Assembly: GCA_963797675.1 (NCBI GenBank) | Contig: CAWCQQ010000007.1 | Span: forward strand, 248,001-312,000 | DNA: 64,000 bases | Direction of reading: 5' to 3' | Source of the DNA: DASQPR01 sp963797675 | GTDB lineage: Bacteria; Actinomycetota; Actinomycetes; Mycobacteriales; Micromonosporaceae | Part shown: positions 34,555 through 41,908 of the stretch, piece after piece | Position numbering within the stretch: the first letter of the stretch is position 1 | Layout of the letters: the number at the start of each line of letters is the position of its first letter | Translations under genes and position numbers: made by a program | The notes under the pieces: model-generated | The model's input: only the letters and a program-made list of their open reading frames with translations | Database searches by the model: none | What the model was told of the DNA's origin: nothing

Positions 34555-35273
34555 GCGAGTTCCCGGGCTCGGGTGAGGTCGGCATGATCGTCGACCTCGA
34601 CCCACTCCAGCGCGGGCAGCGGCGTGACGCCGACCGCGACGCCGGCATCGATGAGCGCCTGGTAGCCGTCTTCGTAGTAGAGGCTCGGGTCGCGTTCCCA
34701 CGTGGCCCGCAGAGCGTCGGCCAGCGCATCGCCGATCGGCGCCGAGATCAGGCTGGCACCGATGTACTCGCCGTGTGCGGCCTCGACCGGCATCAGCTTC
34801 GTGATCCGGGTCGCGTTGCCGTCCGCATCGTGGGTGACCTTCATGGCCTCGTCGGTCAGCGTCTTCGTGACGTCGAGCGCGAGCCGCAGATCCGGTCCGA
34901 CGGACGCGGCCAGCATCGCCGTCTCGACGTCGATCGGATGCACGGTGTCGCCGTTGACCAGCAGCGTGTCGTTCCGGTAGACGTCGCGGGCCAGCCAGAG
35001 CGAATAGGCGTTGTTGCGGTCCAGCCGGTCGTTGTGGATCAACGTCAGGTCGATGCCGTACCGCGCTTCGAGATCGTTCGTGCGGGACTCGATGGCGTCG
35101 GCGGCGTACCCGATGACGAGGGCGACATCCCTAATATGAGACTTCGCCATGTTCGATAGAATTATGTCGAGAATCGTCAGCTCGCCGTCGACGTGCAGCA
35201 GCGTCTTCGGGAGGGCGTCCGTGTAGGGACGAAGCCGGTGGCCGTGTCCTGCCGCGAGCACGAGTCCGTTCAT
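34542..35273 (-). CDS. Sugar/choline-phosphate-type nucleotidyltransferase
   Basis: Nucleotidyltransferase of 243 residues. The glycine-rich loop reads LAAGHGHRLRPYTDALPKTLL, with the lysine of the PK motif, and VNGDTVH holds the metal-binding Asp. The closest functional groups are choline-phosphate, inositol-phosphate and sugar-1-phosphate cytidylyl/uridylyltransferases. It is the first gene of the operon, with GGAGG before the ATG at 35273. It would make the CDP-alcohol used by the downstream transferase. Confidence 0.88.
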   Translation of the reverse strand: MNGLVLAAGHGHRLRPYTDALPKTLLHVDGELTILDIILSNMAKSHIRDVALVIGYAADAIESRTNDLEARYGIDLTLIHNDRLDRNNAYSLWLARDVYRNDTLLVNGDTVHPIDVETAMLAASVGPDLRLALDVTKTLTDEAMKVTHDADGNATRITKLMPVEAAHGEYIGASLISAPIGDALADALRATWERDPSLYYEDGYQALIDAGVAVGVTPLPALEWVEVDDHADLTRARELACRC

Positions 35274-35366
35274 CTGTTCTGACCTCCGTGGGGGTATGGT
35301 TCCGCGGGCGGTCATCCGTCATGCGGTTTCTAACGTTTCTGAGCACATGGAGTACAAGGGAAGCGT

Positions 35367-36386
35367 ATGGGCGAATTGCCGGAACCGCTGCGATATGCAC
35401 TCACCTCTCAACTCAACGGCATAGCGACGGATGCGTTGCGCACCTCGGTCGACCGGTTGATCGCGGCGTACCGATCCGGGACAACGCCTCAGGCGCCGAT
35501 CCTGGCGAGTGCGACGGATGTGGCGGCGTACGCCGCGTACCGGATGCCGGCGACCTACTCGGCCGTACGGGCGGCGCTGTCTGCGGTCGGGTCGGCGTCG
35601 TCGGTGTCGTCGGCAGAATCGCGGCCGGTTTCGTCACCGGTTTCGCTGCCCGTTTCGCGGCCTTCGAGCCTGCTTGACGTCGGCGGTGGCACCGGCGCGG
35701 CGGCATGGGCGGTGGTCGATGCGTATCCGGACATCGCCACGATCACGGTGGTCGATCAGGTGAAGGACGCGCTCACGTTCGGTGCGCAGCTCGCGGCGCA
35801 GTCGCCGTCGGCCGCGCTGCGCGGTGCATCATGGCTGGCACAGCGCCTGCCCGGCACGCTCCCGCCGGCCGACATGGCGACCATCTCGTACGTACTCGGC
35901 GAACTACCACCGGCCGGGCGCCCGGCGCTGATCGAGGCGGTCGCGGCCGTGGCATCGATCGTGCTCGTGGTCGAGCCCGGCACGCCCGCCGGGTACGAGC
36001 GGATCCTGTCGGCCCGTACCGGGCTGATCGAAGTCGGTTACACGATCGTGGCGCCGTGCCCGCACCAGCTCGGATGCCCGCTGCCGGCCGGAAAGGACTG
36101 GTGCCACTTCGGCGCTCGGGTCAACCGGTCGTCACTGCATCGCCGGATCAAGGATGCTGAGCTGAGCTACGAGGACGAGAAGTTCTCGTACGTCATCGCG
36201 GTCCGCAACCCCGTCGCCGCAACCGGCGGTGGGCGGATACTTCGGCGGCCGGTGCAGCGCAAAGGCCTGGTATCGCTGCATCTCTGCCAGCCGGACGGAA
36301 CCGTCGCCGACCGGGTCGTCACGAAGCGCCACGGCGACGACTACCGGAGGGCGCGTGACTCCTCCTGGGGCGACGAGTTCTCGTGA
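35367..36386 (+). CDS. Rsm22/METTL17-family small-ribosomal-subunit methyltransferase
   Basis: Protein of 339 residues. The SAM-binding motif is LLDVGGGTGAAAWAV near residue 102, and a C-terminal cysteine cluster, CPHQLGCPLPAGKDWCHF, matches the probable Fe-S-binding site of the Rsm22 family. These proteins associate with ribosomal small subunits. A serine/valine/proline-rich stretch (VSSAESRPVSSPVSLPVS, about residues 79-97) is inserted just before motif I. The start has GGGAAG upstream. The gene diverges from the phospholipid operon and ends at a terminator shared with cspA. Confidence 0.9.
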   Translation: MGELPEPLRYALTSQLNGIATDALRTSVDRLIAAYRSGTTPQAPILASATDVAAYAAYRMPATYSAVRAALSAVGSASSVSSAESRPVSSPVSLPVSRPSSLLDVGGGTGAAAWAVVDAYPDIATITVVDQVKDALTFGAQLAAQSPSAALRGASWLAQRLPGTLPPADMATISYVLGELPPAGRPALIEAVAAVASIVLVVEPGTPAGYERILSARTGLIEVGYTIVAPCPHQLGCPLPAGKDWCHFGARVNRSSLHRRIKDAELSYEDEKFSYVIAVRNPVAATGGGRILRRPVQRKGLVSLHLCQPDGTVADRVVTKRHGDDYRRARDSSWGDEFS

Positions 36387-36401
36387 CGTCTGGATACGAC
36401 A

Positions 36402-36433
36402 AACCCCGCGTCCGTTGCCGGGCGCGGGGTTTC
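36402..36433. terminator. Bidirectional terminator
   Basis: AAACCCCGCG (36402-36411) pairs with CGCGGGGTTT (36424-36433) around a 12-base loop, with A/T runs at both ends. It separates the convergent Rsm22-like and cold-shock genes. Confidence 0.85.
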
Positions 36434-36462
36434 TGGAATCGGTGATCTGCCGTCGGGCAGTA

Positions 36463-36666
36463 TCAGATGGGGCGGACCTGCTCGGCCTGCGGACCCTTCT
36501 GACCCTGCGCGATCTCGAACTCGACCCGCTGGTTCTCCTCCAGGGTGCGGTATCCACTGGACTGGATTGCGGAGAAGTGAACAAACACATCAGCTCCGCC
36601 GCCGTCAACGGTGATGAAGCCGAAGCCCTTCTCGGCGTTGAACCATTTAACGGTTCCCTGCGCCAT
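36463..36666 (-). CDS. cspA: Cold-shock domain protein
   Basis: Single cold-shock domain of 67 residues with RNP1 (KGFGFITV) and RNP2 (DVFVHFSAI). It binds single-stranded nucleic acids and acts as an RNA chaperone. AAGGAGA before the ATG at 36666 fixes the start; the frame further upstream is leader sequence. A non-coding leader of at least 100 bases before the ATG is typical of cold-shock genes whose mRNA structure controls translation. The C-terminus (EQVRPI) is usual for actinobacterial CspA. Confidence 0.97.
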   Translation of the reverse strand: MAQGTVKWFNAEKGFGFITVDGGGADVFVHFSAIQSSGYRTLEENQRVEFEIAQGQKGPQAEQVRPI

Positions 36667-36874
36667 CTTTCTCTCCTTCATGAGGGTGTACCGGCCGCGC
36701 ACGTGCGGGCCTTATTGGCCGTTTTCGAGCAGCGGCGCCTTTTGCCGATCACCTCGGAGCGGCGCGGGTGCGGTCCACGTACACAAAAACTAGGGGCAAG
36801 AATACAGGAGACGCGGTCTGTGGGGGAGCCTCAGAAATCGACCCGTACGACGCCCTGACCGGCGGAAATAGCGT

Positions 36875-38005
36875 CTAATAGCTACTTAAATCGGTTGGTA
36901 GACGCATCGCCATTGTCGGCGCATCCGCCATCACCGAATCCGGCGAGGAGACGGGCGCGCGGTCCGGCAGCCGATCAGCCCGGCTGACCTCGACCGTCTT
37001 GTGTAGGCGGATGGTGTCCCACTCGCCGAGCGTCCGGGACTGACCGTTGGTGAGCGCAACCGTCTGCGGCGGCGCGCTGGGGCCGGTGCGGGTGAGAATC
37101 GTCGTGCCGTTCGTGCTGGAGTCCGTCACGACCATGTCGTCACCGGACAACTCCAGCCGGATGTGGTTGCGGCTGATCCATCGAACCGCCGCGTCGTCGA
37201 GGTAGGGCCCGAGTGCGACGCCGGCGCGGTCTTCGGGCGCACGTCCGACGATGAACGGTCGCTGCCCGATCATGAACCTCTCCCGGACCAGGCCATCGAT
37301 GCGGGCCACCATCGGGCGCAGCGCCGGTCGAGGCCCGGCATCGGCCAGGCGGGTGCCGTGCCGAGGGCAGGTCGGGATGCCACGAGGCAGCGCCGGCGGC
37401 GGCTGGCCGGCCGACCGTTGCGGGCCGAAGCTCCCACAGTCTGGTTCCGGGCAGTGCCACAGTCTCGTCAGGACCGCATTTGTCCTGGTCGGTTGTGCGC
37501 CCGCGCCTGCGTGCGGTGCGAGTGCAATCCCGCCCGGAGCCGGCACCGGCGCGTACGCGTTCGGAGCACCGCCGATCCGAGTGATCATGGCGAGGCCGGT
37601 CAGCGTGCTGACCTCGCGCATCCGTGGCTGGATCGGAGCGCCGGCCGGCAGGACCTCGATCAGCCCGTCATCGGACCAGCGGCGGATCACCATGCGCTCG
37701 TTCGAGGTCAGCTCGGTGTCGGAGATCAAACCGCGGTCGGCGATCGCGTACAGGGACGCGGCGCTGTCGCCGAGACGCTGCCCGAGCGCGTCCACGAGCA
37801 GGCCGAGGCGCAGAAGATTCGCCGATCGGCCGCCATCAAGATCACCGAGGCGCGTTACCTCGGTGAGATCGACAACGCCGGACGCGACCAGCGGATCGAT
37901 GGTCAGACGGCGCTCGATCGCATCGAGCACTCGGGAGACTTCGAATCGCACCTGTCCATTGTGCCGGTATCCCGGCGTTATCTGTACTCGGCGCGGCACG
38001 AACAT
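36875..38005 (-). CDS. FHA-domain protein with a putative zinc site
   Basis: Protein of 376 residues. The C-terminal part (about 235-345) is an FHA domain, a phosphothreonine reader: GRAPED, then WISRNHIRLEL and DSSTNGTTIL carry the conserved Arg, Ser-His and Asn residues. The middle has a possible zinc ribbon, CPEPDCGSF and CPRHG. The N-terminal region is helical and unrecognised. The ATG at 38005 has GGAAG upstream; a GTG at 37951 is an alternative. An FHA reader near an operon with kinase-like proteins is suggestive, but the two kinase-like proteins there lack catalytic residues. It diverges from recQ. Confidence 0.85.
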   Translation of the reverse strand: MFVPRRVQITPGYRHNGQVRFEVSRVLDAIERRLTIDPLVASGVVDLTEVTRLGDLDGGRSANLLRLGLLVDALGQRLGDSAASLYAIADRGLISDTELTSNERMVIRRWSDDGLIEVLPAGAPIQPRMREVSTLTGLAMITRIGGAPNAYAPVPAPGGIALAPHAGAGAQPTRTNAVLTRLWHCPEPDCGSFGPQRSAGQPPPALPRGIPTCPRHGTRLADAGPRPALRPMVARIDGLVRERFMIGQRPFIVGRAPEDRAGVALGPYLDDAAVRWISRNHIRLELSGDDMVVTDSSTNGTTILTRTGPSAPPQTVALTNGQSRTLGEWDTIRLHKTVEVSRADRLPDRAPVSSPDSVMADAPTMAMRLPTDLSSY

Positions 38006-38080
38006 CTGTCTTCCACGGCGTTACGGTTGCCCGCGAGCGCCGCCGGACCCGACGTCGGGGGTCCCTGGTAGAACGAACTC

Positions 38081-40156
38081 ATGCAACCTTCCGCTGTCCG
38101 AGATCGCGCCGAGGAGTTATTGCGCGCGCTCGCGGGCGCCGAGGCGACGCTGCGCGACGACCAGTGGCGCGCGATCGAAGCGCTGGTCATCGACGGTCGG
38201 CGGGTGCTCTGTGTGCAGCGCACCGGCTGGGGCAAGTCGGCGGTCTACTTCATCGCGACCGGGCTGCTCCGGGCCGGCGGTGCCGGACCGACCGTGATCG
38301 TCTCGCCACTGATCGCGCTGATGCGCAACCAGATCGAGGCGGCCAACCGCGCCGGGATCCACGCCCGCACGATCAACTCGGCCAACCTCGACGACTGGGA
38401 CACGATCACGGCCGAGGTGCACGACGGTACGGTCGACGTGCTCCTGATCAGCCCCGAGCGACTTAACAACCCGGACTTCCGGGACAATGTGCTACCAAAA
38501 CTCGCTTCCGCCGCCGGGCTGCTCGTCGTCGACGAGGCGCACTGCATCTCCGACTGGGGGCATGACTTCCGACCGGATTACCGACGGCTGCGTACGCTGC
38601 TCGCCGAGCTGAACCCCGGCACGGCCGTGCTGGCCACCACGGCGACCGCGAACGAGCGGGTGACCGCCGACGTGGCCGACCAACTCGGCGACGCGCTCGT
38701 CCTGCGCGGGCCGCTGGATCGGGCATCGCTGCGGCTCGGCGTCGTCACGCTGCCGACACCGGGCGAGCGGCTGGGCTGGCTCGCCGAGAATCTCGGCCGA
38801 CTGACCGGCTCCGGAATCATCTACACGCTGACGGTGGCGGCGGCCGACGACACCGCGACGTTCCTGCGGTCTCGCGGATATGAGGTGGCGAGCTACACCG
38901 GGCAGACCGAGGATGCCGAACGGCAGGCGGCCGAGGCCGATCTGCTCGGGAACCGGGTGAAAGCACTCGTAGCCACGTCCGCCCTCGGGATGGGTTTCGA
39001 CAAGCCGGACCTCGGCTTCGTCGTCCATCTCGGTGCGCCGCCGTCGCCGATCGCGTACTACCAGCAGGTCGGCCGCGCCGGCCGAGCGGTCGAGCATGCC
39101 GACGTGATCCTGTTGCCGGGCCGCGAGGACCAGGCCATCTGGCATTACTTCGCGTCGCTGGCGTTCCCGCCGGCCGACCAGGTGCGGGCCGTGCTGGACG
39201 CGCTCGCCGCCGCCGGCCGGCCGCTGTCCACGCCGGTCCTCGAGGCCCAGGTCGAACTCCGCCGATCCCGGCTGGAGCTGATGTTGAAGGTGCTGGACGT
39301 CGACGGTGCGGTCCGGCGGGTCCGGGGCGGCTGGGAGTCGACCGGCCGGCCGTGGACCTACGACGAGGAGCGGCTGGCACGGGTCGCGCAGGCCCGGGCG
39401 ACCGAGGCACAGCTGATGCTGGACTACGAAACGACGACCCAGTGCCGGATGGAGTTCCTGCGGCAGGCGCTGGACGATCCGGCCGCCGTACCGTGCGGTC
39501 GCTGCGACAACTGCGCTGGTCCCGGCCACCGAGCGGTGGTTTCGGCCGAGGCACTGGGTGCGGCACGCGCCTACGTCGGCCGTCCGGGCATCGAGATCGC
39601 ACCGCGCCGGCAATGGCCGACCGCACTCGCGTTCGCGTCCGGCAAGATCGCGGCCGGGGAGCAGTCCGAAGCAGGCCGCGCCATCGGGCGCCTCTCCGAC
39701 CTGGGCTGGGGCGATCGTCTGCGCCGCTTGCAGGGGCCGGACGACGCGGTGCCGCCGGAGGTCGTGACTGCGGTGGTCGAGGTCCTGAAGGACTGGGCGT
39801 CGTCCTGGTCGTCGCGCCCGGCCGCGGTCGTGTCGATCGGATCGACACGCCACCGGAGCCTGGTCCGATCGCTGGCGACTCGGGTGTCCGAGATCGGCCG
39901 GCTGCCCTACCTGGGTGAGGTCGATGCGGGCGGCACCGACTCGGGCCGGGCGAACAGCGCGCATCGCGTCCGGGTCCTGCACGACCGGATCTCGGTCGGC
40001 ACCGAGCTGGCCGAGGCGGTCGCGGCGGCCGACGGACCGATCCTGCTGATCGACGACTACGTGGACTCCGGCTGGACGATGGCGATCGCGGCTCGTCTGC
40101 TGCGCCGGGCGGGCGCGGCGGCGGTGCTGCCGCTGGCCCTCGGCATCGACGGTTAG
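38081..40156 (+). CDS. recQ: RecQ-type DNA helicase with C-terminal phosphoribosyltransferase-like domain
   Basis: Superfamily 2 helicase of 691 residues: Walker A variant QRTGWGKSAVYF, motif II VVDEAHCISDWGHDFRPDY, motif III TTATA and motif VI QVGRAGRA. The zinc cysteines C...CGRCDNC follow at about residue 470. Instead of the usual winged-helix/HRDC tail, the last 120 residues resemble a type I phosphoribosyltransferase, ending LLIDDYVDSGWTM (PRPP loop) and LPLALGIDG. Similar fusions are known in actinobacteria. Their joint function is unclear. It unwinds DNA during repair. Its stop overlaps the decayed NlpC gene. Confidence 0.92.
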   Translation: MQPSAVRDRAEELLRALAGAEATLRDDQWRAIEALVIDGRRVLCVQRTGWGKSAVYFIATGLLRAGGAGPTVIVSPLIALMRNQIEAANRAGIHARTINSANLDDWDTITAEVHDGTVDVLLISPERLNNPDFRDNVLPKLASAAGLLVVDEAHCISDWGHDFRPDYRRLRTLLAELNPGTAVLATTATANERVTADVADQLGDALVLRGPLDRASLRLGVVTLPTPGERLGWLAENLGRLTGSGIIYTLTVAAADDTATFLRSRGYEVASYTGQTEDAERQAAEADLLGNRVKALVATSALGMGFDKPDLGFVVHLGAPPSPIAYYQQVGRAGRAVEHADVILLPGREDQAIWHYFASLAFPPADQVRAVLDALAAAGRPLSTPVLEAQVELRRSRLELMLKVLDVDGAVRRVRGGWESTGRPWTYDEERLARVAQARATEAQLMLDYETTTQCRMEFLRQALDDPAAVPCGRCDNCAGPGHRAVVSAEALGAARAYVGRPGIEIAPRRQWPTALAFASGKIAAGEQSEAGRAIGRLSDLGWGDRLRRLQGPDDAVPPEVVTAVVEVLKDWASSWSSRPAAVVSIGSTRHRSLVRSLATRVSEIGRLPYLGEVDAGGTDSGRANSAHRVRVLHDRISVGTELAEAVAAADGPILLIDDYVDSGWTMAIAARLLRRAGAAAVLPLALGIDG

Positions 40157-40656
40157 GGACGTCCGTAGCCGGCAATCGAACCGAGCGTGATCGGCGAGAT
40201 CTTCACCGGCTCGCCGTACGTCGGTGCGTTGATGACCTTGTCGGCTCCGATGTAGATGCCGACGTGGTGGATCGGGTGGAAGTAGAACACCAGGTCACCC
40301 GGGCGAAGCTCGGCGCGGGTCACGTGTTTGACGACCCGCGATCTGACCCACCTTGGCCTGCGCGACCTCCTCGGCCCGCTGCAGCGGCGCGAGTTCGACC
40401 GTCAGGGCAGCTTCCTTCGCCTTGTCGCGGCGAGCGTGACCCGCATTGCGTCGTACTGCTCGACGATCGCGGACAGTTCGCCGGCGGCGGTGCTGAGCTG
40501 CGCATCCATCGCGGCCTTCGACTGCGGCTTCGCCGCCGGTGCGGCCGCGATCGGCGGCGCGTTCAGCTGCATCGCGAGCAGGAAACCGATCACTAGGGCA
40601 GTGGCACGCAGCCGGAACCTCGATAACGGCACGTAAACGTAACGAACTGGTGGCAC
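40153..40656 (-). pseudogene. Decayed NlpC/P60 cell-wall hydrolase
   Basis: The first part (40656 downward) is a signal peptide (ATALVIGFLLAMQLNAPPIAAA) and a coiled-coil start. Near 40410 it shifts by one base into the frame reading KEAALTVELAPLQRAEEVAQ, the continuation of the coiled coil. The sequence then jumps directly to the end of the NlpC/P60 domain (ELRPGDLVFYF, HHVGIYIG, APTYGEPV) and stops at 40153. The catalytic cysteine region and much of the linker are missing. So a secreted endopeptidase gene, normally about 300 or more residues, has lost its core by deletion and frameshift. Confidence 0.85.
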
Positions 40657-40681
40657 CCTAAGAGATGGTTTGTCCAGATAT

Positions 40682-41707
40682 TCAGCCGGACATGGCGACC
40701 CGAATCGCGCTCGCGGTGTCCGCGATCAGCGTGTCCGGTTCGATCGTCGCATCCGCCAGCGCGCTGAACAGGCTCGGCATTCCGGGCAGTACGAAACCGT
40801 CGTCCATCAACACCGCAGGCTGGCGTTTGCCCAGGTGCTCGCGTGTGTGCATCCACGTGTCGAACACCTCGCGCGGCGACGGCACACCGAAGCCATGCCC
40901 GACCGGCGCGCTGTGCCGCAGTTGAATCATCGCGGAGTCGGCGAAATTCTCGGCGATCCGGCAGGCAGCCGCGAGCCGGTCCTGCTCGGCGAGGTCGTGT
41001 CGAGTCATCACGGTGCACTGATGGCGGCAATCGGCGGCGCACACGCCGAGCGCGGCCGACACCGAACTGTGCTGCCGGTCGAGATAGCTCCGCCACCCGG
41101 CGTCCTGCTCAGCACTGACCCGCAGGACCCGTTCGGCCGCGGACTTCTCGGCCTGCGATTGCGGGCACTCGCTCGCGTGCAGCAGACCCCAAAGGCTGCC
41201 GTCGCCGCCGACCGACGCGCGCATCCGGGCCGGATCGCCGGCGTGTCCGAGCGCGTGCTCCCAGATCAGCATCGGCAGGTACTCCGAGGCGATGTGCAGC
41301 GTCGCGATCAGGTCCGACGTCTCGCGGCGCATCCAACGAGCCGAGATCACCTCGAGCAACAGCGCGAACGCCGGCCGCAGCGACGCTAGCGCGCCGCGTG
41401 CAGGTTCGTGCGGCGACTGCGGGATCCGTGCGGCAAGAGAGCGACGAACAAGATCATCTGGTACGGCATCCGTCTGCACGACGTCGGCCACGCTGTGATC
41501 GACGTTCGCACCGGTCGCCGAGTCGTCGAGCCCGAAATCCTCGGCATCGAGGTCGAGAAGGCGTTCACCGAACGCGCACAACTGCTGAATCTGCGCGATG
41601 TCGTGACGCGACCGGTCCTCGCCGTAGATACCCGCGCCGACGATCTCGGCGATCTCGGCGAACGCGTACCGCCGGACCAGCAGAGCGAGGATTTGCGACT
41701 CCCTCAT
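40682..41707 (-). CDS. Protein of unknown function, 341 aa
   Basis: I do not recognise this family. The protein is soluble-looking and mostly helical, with five cysteines, three of them in CAADCRHQC near residue 225. A segment TWMHTREHLGKRQPAVLMDD lies near residue 285. Codon usage matches the neighbours and a start at 41707 is the only long option. It lies between the NlpC remnant and the divergent VWA operon. An ATP-binding or membrane motif was looked for and not seen. Confidence 0.6.
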   Translation of the reverse strand: MRESQILALLVRRYAFAEIAEIVGAGIYGEDRSRHDIAQIQQLCAFGERLLDLDAEDFGLDDSATGANVDHSVADVVQTDAVPDDLVRRSLAARIPQSPHEPARGALASLRPAFALLLEVISARWMRRETSDLIATLHIASEYLPMLIWEHALGHAGDPARMRASVGGDGSLWGLLHASECPQSQAEKSAAERVLRVSAEQDAGWRSYLDRQHSSVSAALGVCAADCRHQCTVMTRHDLAEQDRLAAACRIAENFADSAMIQLRHSAPVGHGFGVPSPREVFDTWMHTREHLGKRQPAVLMDDGFVLPGMPSLFSALADATIEPDTLIADTASAIRVAMSG

Positions 41708-41908
41708 CCGACCACTCTCTCATGAAATATCCATCCATTACCGCCCAATGTGCCCCACGGCAAGCGATGGTCGTCGGCACCGCGACAACTTCGCGTCGAA
41801 TCGTTGGAACATTTTCGAATCGGCCCCCGTCTTACTGCGCGTCCGTCCCCAACGGACCGTTGAGCAGCCGGTGCCGCTCGGCTCATGTGTGATGCAGGGA
41901 GAACGACG

